Shown here piece after piece: positions 1 through 10,198 of a DNA stretch of 64,000 bases (position 1 is its first letter; every line of letters starts with the position of its first letter). The position numbers and the translations under genes are program-made. The stretch spans positions 20,519,342 through 20,583,341 of the forward strand of contig OY821745.1 in NCBI GenBank assembly GCA_963682055.1, read 5' to 3'. Below the pieces are notes generated by a model that saw only the letters and a program-made list of their open reading frames with translations, made no database searches and was not told the DNA's origin. The stretch comes from Primula veris. Its lineage: Eukaryota > Streptophyta > Magnoliopsida > Ericales > Primulaceae.

Positions 1-731
1 TTCATATCTAAGTACAATAAGCGTATTATTGTACTTGGTCTAATGTGCTAGGACGAACATCTTGTCTGCTGTAAATGTTATAGCTCGACACAGCATCGCG
101 CTAACACGCTGCCATCGAAATGGCATAAAAGACATTTTCCCATTACCTTAAGGTAACTGTGGATGAGGGCTTGTCTTATCCCATTTTGCGTCATCAAGTG
201 TACCTACCCCTTCGGTACTCGAATTAACGCAACCCTTTTTTGGTTATACCGATGCTGGTTACTTATCAGACCCGCATAAGGAGCGTTCCCAATCTGTTTA
301 TGTCTTTACCATTGGGAACACGGCGATATCTTGAAGGTCTCATAAACAGACCATAGTGACTACTTCGACGAACCACTCTGAGCTACTCGCGCTCTATGAG
401 GCAACTAGAGAGTGTGTATGGCTTCGAGCAGTTATTGACCATATTCGGAGTACGTGTGATCTACCTTATGATCCTGATGAACCAGTTGTTATTTATGAAG
501 ACAACACCGCTGTTATTGATCAAACATGGTTACATCAAATGTGACGCCACTAAGCATATCTCGTCAAAGTTGTTCTTTACACATGAACAACAAGCGCTTC
601 AAAGGACTGAAGTGAAGCATATTGGATCCGAGAACAATCATTTAGACTTGTTCACCAAGTCACTGCCAAAATATTTGTTCCAAAAACATGTTAGAGCGAT
701 CGGACTTAAGAAGCTCTCCGAGCTTTCCTAA
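1..731 (+). pseudogene. Ty1/copia pol remnant (end of RT, RNase H)
   Basis: This is the C-terminal part of a copia polyprotein. It enters from outside the window and ends at a TAA at 729-731. Pieces typical of copia RNase H can be read in shifting frames: a GYTDAGYLSDP-like block near 240-285, TTSTNHSELLALYEATRECVW at 360-420, EDNTAV near 498, and KHISSKLFFTHE followed by HLDLFTKSLP near 640-675. The last two lie in different frames, so at least one frameshift falls near 535. RNase H removes the RNA strand during reverse transcription. The copy cannot make a working enzyme. The 3' UTR and an LTR follow directly, so this is the tail of a once complete + strand element. The superfamily is certain; the lineage is not assigned. 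Confidence 0.85.
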
Positions 732-1387
732 ACGACATGTTTATCACCCTGTTGTGTGTATCCTCACATATGCTTAGCACCCTGTTGCGTGCAAGTTCTC
801 ACTAGTTATTATTCCCGCACCCAGTAGTGTGCATGTGAGGGGGAGCATCCTGATGAATGCTTGTGTACTCTTTGTCCTTAGTTTAAGGGTTTGTCCCAAT
901 GGGTTTACCTTGATAAGGTTTTTAGCAAGACACATTTCTAATCCCGTTCTCACTTATGATTGCCGAAATCAAGGGGAGTATCCAGTTGTACACTTCTAAC
1001 CATCGTGCACTTTTTTGTCATTCGATTAGAGTTTTGTCCCACAGGGTTTTCTCTAACAAGGTTTTAATGAGACACACCGTGTATGGTTATTTCCCCCGCT
1101 ATTACTGATAGTTGTGTACTCTTTTGTCCTTCGACCAAGTTTTTTCCCACTGGGTTTTCTTGGCAAAGTTTTGATGAGACACATATTTTCTAGTCAGTTC
1201 ATTAACGCACTTGTATAGCGTTTCAGCCCACTCCATTCGGCAACACCATTTTATCCTATGATCCGGTTTTTGTCCCACATCGGGTTTTCCGGGCTTGAGG
1301 TTTTATGTGTTGACAATTGCGAATGCGACTCAACAAAGTTTATGAAGACGAGGAAGCTTGCAGAATGTTTGAACACCCAAGGGGGAG
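732..1387 (+). repeat. copia 3' UTR with diverged tandem repeats and polypurine tract
   Basis: Non-coding tail between pol and the LTR. It holds about four diverged copies of a roughly 45-bp motif built on 'tttgtcccacagggttttc' followed by 'aaggtttt..tgagacaca', near 889-935, 1029-1076, 1138-1184 and 1265-1308. It ends in a polypurine tract (aagggggag, 1379-1387) directly before the LTR, the expected start site of plus-strand DNA synthesis. A related tail lies at 34408-34877. Confidence 0.75.
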
Positions 1388-1669
1388 TGTTGTGATACAT
1401 TGTGTGGTTGTCCATATTCATGTATAGGTTACATACATTATGTATAACCTTTGAGTTTGTGACTTATGGCTTTCTAGCTTCCCTCTTGTACATGTATCGG
1501 CTTTCTAGCTTCCCTCTTGTACATGTATCTTGTTCCACCCCTCCACTATATAAAGGGGTTCGAGTTTTCATAGTTGTACACACATATTCATACTTGAATA
1601 AGACGACTTTACTCTCTCTCCATATATATCTTGCTATGTCGATACTTTGCTAATAGTTTTCACACAACA
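1388..1669 (+). mobile_element. copia 3' LTR, 282 bp
   Basis: The LTR starts TGTTGTG right after the polypurine tract and ends in the inverted match CACAACA, so it has TG...CA termini. A TATA-like ctatataaagg lies near 1546-1556. A perfect 31-bp tandem duplication fills 1468-1498 and 1499-1529, upstream of the TATA box in the presumed U3 region. The 5' partner is outside the window. Confidence 0.85.
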
Positions 1670-2008
1670 CTAATATAATTTTCTCTTTCTTATATATTAT
1701 ATTTTCTTTTGCTTGTGTTCTTGTTTTTATTCGTATCTAGCTATTATTTTCGCATCTCCACGATCTCCGTATCGTGTTCTTCAAAACTGATCTGCAGATG
1801 GATAGTAAGTAGACGTGCCCATCTACTTTTGACTATTCGGAATGAAAATGTGGCTTTTGATTATTCGAAGGATATGTATGGCGACGATGATGATTTTAAT
1901 ATTATGTGGAAAAAGTGTATATCTTGTTCACATGGGATAGATGACTTTCTTCTTCATGATGGTTTTCTTTTAAAAAATAACCGTATTTGCATTCCTCAAG
2001 GTTCTTTG

Positions 2009-3982
2009 TGTAACCCCCTACATTGAGCAGATGTCACATGTCTGAATAACACGTGCCAAATACACATGTTACACGAAGACTAAAACTCAAGGTAGTAAAC
2101 GATGCATTTCATTACAATAATAATGGAATTTGTTGCTTAAAACACAAATAGTATAACAATTCAAAGTCTTGTGTAAAAAAAAAAAAACATTCTCAAAAGG
2201 ATAATTTTCATAATTTTATAACAGCGAAAAAGAACTTAAACAACTATTATGAGGTATGATTGGTAGCCTATTCTCTAAGTATCAACGTCAACCCATTTAA
2301 GAGGCATGTTCGTTAGATTTAGAAATCATAAAGAAATGTCACCCCACTCAAGAGGCATGTTCATCAAAGTTCATTGCTGGTCCCGAAAATTAATAATCAT
2401 TCAAATGATTTAAATATTTAAATCAAATATCTCAAATCCTTAAATCAAAATTAAATATCAAAATCAATATCACTTTTGAAATACTAGTAAAAACTGTTAT
2501 AATTCTTTTCCGAAGTTAAAAATCCTAAAAGTTTTCAATATAACACGAGTAACAAATCGTTTATATATAACATATAAAACCGTTCATGTAATCATCTAAA
2601 ATCATATAATAAAACTCAATAATTTCATGAAATATCTTGAAAAATGACATAAGTAATAAATCAATTAAACGGAAGTTACAAAATTACTCACATCATCAAA
2701 ATATTAGTTGGCATCACTTGTTTATACAAAATAAAATCCGTTTTTAAAAGATTTTTCTAAAACATAATATTTTATAAAATACTTTGCAAATAACATGGAT
2801 CATAAATCTATTATATATAGGATACAAGATAACTCTCTGACCCTCCAACTATTAAACAATATAAGCATATTTGATTTGTAGCGGCACTCACTTCCCTGTT
2901 TTTTTCTATACGGTTAATTGAATGCAAATCTATTATTTTATTTTTGATAGTTATCCTAGTGGTGAACATGTAACAGCATGTGGTAACCTTAATTTGTTTC
3001 ATTGCTACTTTAATTTCAATTTATATTAATTATGCAACTATAGTTTCAAGTAATTATTAATTTCAATCTAGCATCTTATCTTTGAAATCAAATTAGTCCT
3101 TTATTCATTATTAATTTGAAAGGCAGAGCCGCACATTAAGTTTTGCAAAAGATAAACAAAAAAAAATGTAATTTAATTTAGGTGTGGAATCGGAACGGGA
3201 CCCGACCCGAAAAATTTAAACTCGTGTCCCGATCCGATAGTTTTCGGATGTCATTTAAAAGTCCTGATCCCGACCCGAAAATGGTCGAGTCTCGATAATA
3301 TGGATTTCCGATAATTCGGAATCCCGAAAGGTCGGGACGGGATTTTCCGATACTTCATACTCCTAAAAAAAAAATTATTAAAAAATTACAGCATAACTAG
3401 CAATTTTGTTAAAAAAATTAGTTATATTTAAACAAAATAAAACAGTGGGACAATACTATGTTGATATTGTATTCGTTTATAAGATTGATGATCAAACAAG
3501 ACAACTGATTATAATTATTTTTAAGAAAAAATAAACAATAAAATAATTCAAACTAAAAGTAAGAACCAAATGTTATAATTTTAGTTATTCAAAATTAAGA
3601 TGAATACACAACATATGCAACAATAAACTCATGTGGAAATAAAGGTGTGTTATTTAGTAAATAAAGTATATGTGAAAGTAATTTTGTTTTTTTTAATAAA
3701 CATAAACTGGTACTATTCGTAATAAAAAAAATATATATATTTTTTTTAATGTATATTAATTCTATCGGTTAGGGTCGGGAAATCCATCGGGATTGGAAAT
3801 AAAAATCCGATGCCGAACCGAATTACTTCGGGACGGGACAAAAATCCGATCTTTCGGATCGGGACAACATCGGGTCGGAAAATTTTTGGGTCGGGGCCGG
3901 ATCGGATATCGGATCGGGTCGGGATTTTGGGAACTTTTCCAAGCCCTAATTTAATTAACACAATAAAAATAGTGGTATTACA
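2009..3982. mobile_element. insertion in gypsy pol, probable solo LTR
   Basis: A 1,974-bp block with TGTAA...TTACA ends. It is flanked by CTTTG (2004-2008) and ATTTG (3983-3987), a 5-bp target duplication with one mismatch. Removing the block plus one duplication copy restores the integrase reading frame (G-S-L-R-L-H), so the ends are well placed. There is no coding sequence. About 1.2 kb remains after subtracting the nested hAT element. TG...CA ends and a 5-bp duplication suggest a solo LTR; no matching internal region lies in the window, so the family is unknown. Confidence 0.6.
3179..3948. mobile_element. non-autonomous hAT-type element
   Basis: A 770-bp element flanked by a perfect 8-bp target duplication ATTTAATT (3171-3178 and 3949-3956), the length typical of hAT transposons. 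The ends are imperfect inverted repeats: TAGGTGTGGAATCGG on the left and, reverse-complemented, TAGGGCTTGGAAAAG on the right. Sub-terminal regions are rich in GGGTCGGG / CCCGACCC motifs. No transposase is encoded; the interior is AT-rich. Confidence 0.8.
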
Positions 3983-5523
3983 ATTTGCGCCTTCATCTTG
4001 TTCGCGAGCTACATGGAGAAGGACTTGGTTGGCACTTCGGACGTGATAAAACAATTGCTCTTGTCGAGGAGAGATACTACTGTCCTTCTTTGAAACGTAA
4101 TGTTCAAAAATTTGTTCAAAAGTGTATGGTTTGTAAGAGGTCTAAAGGTGTTATTCAGAATAGAGTTCTTTAAACTCCATTGCCTGTTCCTGATGCTCCT
4201 TGAGTCGATGTTAGCATGGATTTCATATTGGGTTTACCTCGAACTCAAAGGAGAAATGATTCTGTCATGGTGGTTGTGTATCGGTACTCCAAGATGGCTC
4301 ATTTTATTGCTTGCAAGAAGACTACAGATGCTTCTAATGTGGCTTATTTATTTTTCAAAGAGGTGATTAGTTTACACGGTGTCCCAAAGTCCCTTACTTC
4401 TGACCGTGATACTAAAATTTTGAGCTATTTTTGGAAGTCTCTTTAGATGCGCTGGGGAACCAAATTGCAGTTTAGCACTACTTCTCATCCTCAAACTGAT
4501 GGACAAACGGAGGTTGTTAATCGTTCTAGGAAATTTAATTAGAGCGAAGATTGAGGGTAGAGAAAAACAATGGGATACTCTTTTTCCTCATATGGAGTTT
4601 GCTTTCAACACTTCGGCAAATCGCTCCACTGGTAAGACTCCTTTTGAGATTGTTTATTCAGAGGTGTCCAATCATGTTCTTAATCTAGTAGTACTTCCAA
4701 AGTTTCAACAGTCCAATGTGAAAAAAGATAATATGGTGGACAAAGCTTCTCAAATTCATCATGAAGTGAGGACAAGGCTTGCCGATTCTAATGCAAAATA
4801 CAAATAAAATGCAGACAACCATAGGCGTTTTAAAACATATAAAGGAGAGTTGATAATGATTCATATTCGGAAGGAACGTTTTCCCGTGGGCACCTATAAC
4901 AAGACCAAGATGAACAAATTGTTGGAAAAATTGTAGAAAAACATGTTTTTAAACATGGTTGTTCCAAGTGGTCAGTGACCATCTTTGAGTCAATTTTCGA
5001 TGCGACTACTCAGTTTTTCTGAGGCCATACTCAAAGCGTTTGAGTAGCTCGTACGACGAGCTTCGCAACGGTATATCGCATGACCTATTCGGAGAAAGAG
5101 TGTGAATGATAATTGGACTCGAATGTTAGTACTCGAAAGAGAAAAATAAAGTCAATGCTGGAAAATGAGAAAAGAAATGGTATTTAACCCATGAGGGTTG
5201 TCCCACATTGGAAATCATGAGTGATTTTTACAATATATATACTAAGTTATCCCATATGGATATTAAGTAGTGTGTCCACATACATATGTGTGTATTGTGT
5301 ACCACACATGCGCGTCGTCCGGCGCCAAGCGCTTCCGGCGCGCTTGCTCGTCGGGCGCGCTTGCTCGTCGGGCTTTCAGCTCGTGACTGTTCGGGAAAAG
5401 CTTACAGCAAATGTGTAATTGTTGCAATAATTATGAATTCATTGCAAAGTTAATACTGCAGTTTCAAATTTCGAAAACTGACAACATTAAAGTGAATTTA
5501 ATGGTTGAGATACTCAGCAAGCC

Positions 5524-5531
5524 TATAAATA
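5524..5531 (+). promoter_or_regulatory. TATA box of element A 5' LTR
   Basis: TATAAATA within 'agcctataaatagg'. The matching positions in the 3' LTR and in element C (CTTTATA at 33832-33838 on the opposite strand) are kept. This places the transcription start about 30 nt downstream, near 5555, and the self-complementary motif about 200 nt into the RNA. The start is inferred from the TATA spacing only. Confidence 0.65.
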
Positions 5532-5660
5532 GGCAGACCCCCCACATGTCAAAAACACATAACATTCTGGAATAAAACACAGCAGCATATATCATCTCTA
5601 AAAAAAAAACAGCATTACATTTTAGAATCAGAGAGAACCACCCACCAACAGCCCGACCTT

Positions 5661-5765
5661 GACTCGTCGGCAGTTTCTGGCGAGTCATCTGACACGTTGT
5701 ACCTTGGGATCGAAGCGCCAACGCAACCAGAAACATCAAGGTGGTTGGGCGAATATCGGTTAAGA
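5661..5765 (+). promoter_or_regulatory. structured LTR leader with candidate self-primer
   Basis: Three elements lie in order. First is a stem GACTCG (5661-5666) / CGAGTC (5681-5686). Second is a stem AACCA (5725-5729) / TGGTT (5742-5746). Third is the motif GAATATCGGTTAAGA (5751-5765), the exact reverse complement of 6275-6289 just after the LTR. The relative at 62.2-62.5 kb keeps both stems and the motif with paired changes. Inference: the motif primes minus-strand DNA synthesis. Confidence 0.6.
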
Positions 5766-6274
5766 GCATACTGTTAACAGTAGCCTCGTCTTATTTTAAT
5801 TTTTCATTTCTGTCCATTTTCAATTATGTTATTTAATTTCCGCAATTTACTTTTCTGTATTTTTTAATTCGGTATTTTAATTTACAGTACCTAACTGTAG
5901 CTTTTCTATTCTGTTTGTACCTTTCAGTAATTAGTTTAAAATTCTGTTTTTGCTGTAATTACTATTCTGTAATTTAATTCAGTAATTAGAATAGTTTCAA
6001 TTCAGTCCTGTACTTTCAATTTAAAACAGAACAGTCCGGCTGTTAAGTCTATACTTTCCAGTCCGGCAGTTTCTATTTATTGCAATTCAGTACATCATAT
6101 TATTAATTGATAATAATCTGATAACGTTTGCTTTAATTACGTTTCAGTACCTACATGTTGTAATCATTAATTTCTGTACCAATTCGAAATTAATAAAGAT
6201 TACACTGGTTTTGTTTATTCTTGTTTAGTCCTTTATTTATTGTTAATTGTTATTTCGTACACGGAAACCAACAA

Positions 6275-6289
6275 TCTTAACCGATATTC
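6275..6289 (+). promoter_or_regulatory. primer-binding position of element A
   Basis: TCTTAACCGATATTC begins two bases after the LTR end, where the primer-binding site must lie. It does not resemble the initiator-Met tRNA complement (TGGTATCAGAG) seen in element B at 11456. It is an exact 15-nt complement of 5751-5765 in the LTR of the same element. Confidence 0.65.
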
Positions 6290-6629
6290 TTGTTGTTTCT
6301 TTCGTGTATTAATTAATACAATTATTTTTTTTATTAAAGGAATAATGATTTTTTGTTTTCAATTCTAAATCATATTAGAAATTGAATTACAAAGAAAATT
6401 ACAAACAGTTTTAATTTTGTTTTAGAATCTTGTTGATACCAACCGTATTGGTATTCAATAAGAATCAATTTCAACCCTTTTGATATCAACCGTATTGGTA
6501 TTCAAAAGGATAAAAAATTTAATTTTATTGTTTGTTTTATAATTCTTTTACAAACCCAAATATCAGTTTTGGTGTTTATTTATAAAATTTATTGTCACGT
6601 ATCTCATACGTTTTGTGTTGTCATTTCAG

Positions 6630-9600
6630 ATGACAAACACGTCGCCTATTCAGTTGCCTATCGGAAGTGAGCATGACCCAGTGGTTGGTGGAGATGTCCA
6701 TAACACTGGGGGCGATGCGATCTCAGTCGCCGCGGCTGCGGCCATGGCGGACTCTATGGCCAAAGCTGAGGCTGCGGCCGAAGCAGCGGCCACGGCCAAG
6801 GCTGCAGCTAAGGCTGCGGCAAGAGCCAAGGCTGCGGCCAAGGGCAAGGCACCGATGTATTCGTCTGTGCCTACTTTGCCGACTTCTCATCTGGAGAAAT
6901 TGGAAAAATTAAGGGAAGACAACTTTAAACATTGGCAGCAAAGGATGTTGTTTTATCTCACGACCCTGAATCTGACCAGGTTTCTTAAGGAGACTGCTCC
7001 CATCCTAAGCGAGGACGATCTGGACGAGCAGTCGTTCTCTGCGGTTGAGGCATGGAGACATGCCGACTACCTATGCAAGAACTATATCCTGTGTGCTCTA
7101 GATGACACGCTGTTCAGTGTTTTCGAGCCCAAAGCTACTGCAAAGGAGCTATGGGAAACTCTCGAGAATAAGTACAAAGTGAATAATGCTAGCACAAAGA
7201 GATTTGTTATCACGGACTGTCATGAGTACCGTATGACTGACAGCAGGGGTGTCATTGAGCAAGTTGAGGAGCTCCAACTCATTTACCATCGCTTTGAGGC
7301 TGAAGGGCTAGTGATTAATGCGCCTTTCCAGGTGGCACTCATGATTGAGAAATTGCCACCGTCTTGGAAAGACTTTCAAAACTACCTGAAGCACAAGCGA
7401 AAGGAAATGAAGCTTGAGGGGCTCATTGAGAAGCTCAATATCGAGGTGAGCAACCGTCGCTCCGTGAGGAGAGTCGGTGGTGCTAACATCCCGATGGTAA
7501 AGGCCAATGTGGTCGAAAGCTCCAACGTCAAACGGAAACGTTTTGACACCGGAGGCAGTGCTGTTGTCGCAAATAAATTTGCGGGAACATGCTTTGTGTG
7601 TAACAGGACCGGCCATCGTGCCGCAGACTGTTATGACAATAAAGGCGCTGCTAAGCCTAAGCCCCCCCCGAGGAACTTTAAGGGCAAAGGGAAGAGGAAA
7701 GCTCCAGCTCAGGCACATCTGGCCGAGGGAGGACGAGATGATGACCACTTTACTGTTGTGGTCTCTGAGGTGAATCTCCTGGGGAGCAACCCCAAAGAGT
7801 GGTGGCTGGATACCGGCACCACGAGCCACATCTGCTCAACAATGTGGATGTTTAAGACCTACGAGGCGGTGGAGGGAGAAAGCTGCTTCATGGGAAATTC
7901 TGCTACTTTCAAGGTGGAAGGAAAAGGAATGGTGGTGATGAAGATGACCTCGGGAAAAGAGCTGAGGTTGACAAATGTGTTTCATGTTCCGGATATCCGT
8001 AAAAATCTGGTATCCGGATCGGTGATGGTGAAGAACGGGTTCAAGATAGTTTTAGAATCCGATAAAATTGTAATCACCAAAAATGGTGTCTATGTAGGCT
8101 GTGGCTATATGACCAACGGCATGTTTAAGTTAAACGTAGGGACACCTGCTCCCAATAAAGGTGCTAAAGCTGAGGCTAGCACTAGTGCTGCAATGACTGC
8201 TGCCCAAGAGGCCAATAAAAATTCTAATTTTGAGTATTTATTTGAGTCATTTCATTTGTGGCATGGTAGATTAGGTCACGTGAATTATAATTCTTTAAAG
8301 AAATTAATATCACTAAAACTAATACCAAATTTCGTTTTTAATAAGCAACACAAATGTGAGATTTTTGTAGAGGCAAAATTAACGAAATCATCATTTCAAC
8401 ATGTTGAACGAGAAAGTGAACCTCTCGGTCTAATACACACGGATGTATGCGACTTAAAGTTTATACAAACACAAGGAGGGAAAAAGTACTTTATCGCCTT
8501 TATAGATGATTGTACTAGATACTGTTTTTGTTTACTTAATGAGAAGTAAAGACGAAGCAGTAGAGAAATTCGCTCTTTATAAGACCGAAGTTGAAAATCA
8601 ACTCAATAGAAAAATTAAAACATTGAGAAGTGATAGAGGCGGTGAATTTGAATCACCGTTTGAGCAGATATGCGCTGAAAGCGGCATTATACATCAAACC
8701 ACAGCCCCATATACTCCCGAGAAAAATGGGGTTGCTGAGCGTAAAAATAGAACGCTAAAGGAAATGATGAATGCTATGCTAATCAGTTCTGGGTTACCCC
8801 AAAACATGTGGGGGGAAGCGATACTTTCCGCAAACTATGTTTTAAACAAGTTACCACATAAGAAGCGAGAAAAGACACCATATGAATTATGGAAAGGTCA
8901 TCAACCCAGTTATAAGAACCTGCGGGTTTGGGGTTGTCTCGCGAAGGTCCTAGTTCCCACTCCTAAGAGGATGAGAATTGGTCCTAAAACGGTGGACTGT
9001 GTGTTCATCGGATATGCAGATAATAGTAGTGCATATCGGTTTCTCGTACACAAGTCGGACAATCCCGATGTGCACGTAGATACGTATATGGAAAACCGAG
9101 AGGCTTTTTTCTTTGAGGATATCTTTCCCCAAAAATTACCTACATCTGTACCAACTCAAGAGTTGAACAGTGAAGGAAATATGGGGGCAAGTGAACCGAC
9201 AGAGGAAGAGGAAGAACCTCGACGCAGCAAAAGGGAAGGAATGAAACTTCCTTTGGACCTGATTTCCTAACCTTCTTGGTTGAAGGCGAACCGGTGACAT
9301 ATAAACAAGCTATGTCAACACCGGATTCCCAATATTGGGAAGAAGCCATTAAAAATAAGATTGAATCAATCATGCAAAACCACACTTGGGAACTAGTGGA
9401 TCTTCCGAAAGGATGTAATCCCCTAGGTCACAAGTGGATCTTCAAGAGGAAGTTAAGGGTTGACGGCACGATTGAGGAATACAAGGTGAGACTTGTAGTA
9501 AAAGGCTTCAGGCAAATGGAAGGTGTCGATTATTTTGACACGTATGCTCTTGTCTCCAGGAAAACGTCAATCTGAATCGTCATTGCTCTCGCAGCTTTGT

Positions 9601-10198
9601 TTGATATGGAAATACATCAAATGGATGTAAAGACGACGTTTCTGAATGGAGAACTGGAAGAAGAAATTTACATGGAACAACCGGAAGGGTTTGTAGTTCC
9701 TGGTAAAGAGCACCAAGTGTGCAAACTTGTAAAGTCCCTGTATGGACTCAAACAAGCGCCAAAGCAATGGCACGAGAAATTTGATAAAATTATGCTATCA
9801 AACGGTTTTCACATTAATGAGTGTGATAAATGTGTCTACTCTAAAGGAAGTGGAAGAGACACTGTTGTAGTCTGTCTCTATGTGGATGACATGATTATAA
9901 TTGGGAGTAATGATAGAATCAGCTCCACAAAGAAAATGTTGTCACAACACTTCGATATGAAGGATCTGGGTATAGCTGATGTAATACTTGGTATGAAGAT
10001 TACCAAAACATCAGAAGGATATGCCTTGTCCCAAAGTCACTATGTTAAACAAGTATTAGACAGGTTTGACAAGGGCAGTAAAGATATGTCCAGAACCCCA
10101 ATTGAGTTCAACTGTAACCTGAAAAAGAATTTCGGTAAGAGTGTGAATCAATTGGAGTTCTCTCGAGTCATAGGCAGTCTCATGTATATAATGAATTG
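6630..10198 (+). pseudogene. element A gag-pol, first part (to RT)
   Basis: Copia polyprotein starting MTNTSPIQLPIG at 6630. The ATG is chosen because the same start opens element C's protein. In order: an Ala-rich tract, a gag domain, zinc knuckle CFVCNRTGHRAADC (near 7590), protease DTGTTSHIC (near 7810), GAG-pre-integrase LWHGRLGHVN (near 8260), integrase core, and RT with YVDDM (near 9880). Compared with element C it is broken by a frameshift near 8530, another near 9230, and CGA to TGA near 9573. It stops at 10198, inside the RT C-terminal region, where element B has inserted; the reading continues at 19895. Inactive by these breaks. Confidence 0.9.

Larger units (their letters stand above)
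1841..4919 (+). pseudogene. Ty3/gypsy pol remnant (integrase region), interrupted
   Basis: Broken integrase part of a gypsy polyprotein. Before the insertion (about 1841-2008) it reads FLLHDGFLLKNNRICIPQGSL, the segment before the integrase zinc finger. After the insertion (from 3983) it continues [13 protein letters not shown], then GWHFGRDKT and a [10 protein letters not shown] zinc-finger segment. The catalytic core follows ([10 protein letters not shown] near 4216, a [10 protein letters not shown] block, LTSDRDTKI near 4400) and then a HPQTDGQTEVVNRS segment. Stops and shifts are visible: TGA-type breaks near 4170-4205, a TAG at 4444, and a shift near 4500. The C-terminal tail ends at 4919, where copia element A begins. 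No chromodomain is visible. Both flanks of the first insertion join in frame, which fixes its boundaries. Confidence 0.85.
4920..6273 (+). mobile_element. 5' LTR of element A, 1,354 bp
   Basis: Begins TGTTGGAAAAATTG and ends GGAAACCAACA; the two ends are inverted (TGTTGG / CCAACA). A TATAAATA box sits at 5524-5531. About 110-235 nt further on is a block kept in all family copies: two stem-loops and the motif that matches the primer-binding site. The 3' part, 5790-6240, is T-rich with repeated 'ctgtaatttaattcagt' fragments, as expected for a long R/U5 region. Confidence 0.9.

Noticed and set aside
3810..4054. Open frames on both strands with GSGPDRISDRVG-like residues
   Set aside because: They lie in the GGGTCGGG-rich end of the hAT-type element, not a gene.
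5751..6289. LTR/primer-site match explained by a tRNA Ser or Leu D-arm fragment (they carry GGTTAAGG)
   Set aside because: Only about 7-8 bases would match, while the LTR match is 15 nt and covaries at 62 kb; it remains the main alternative and is not excluded.
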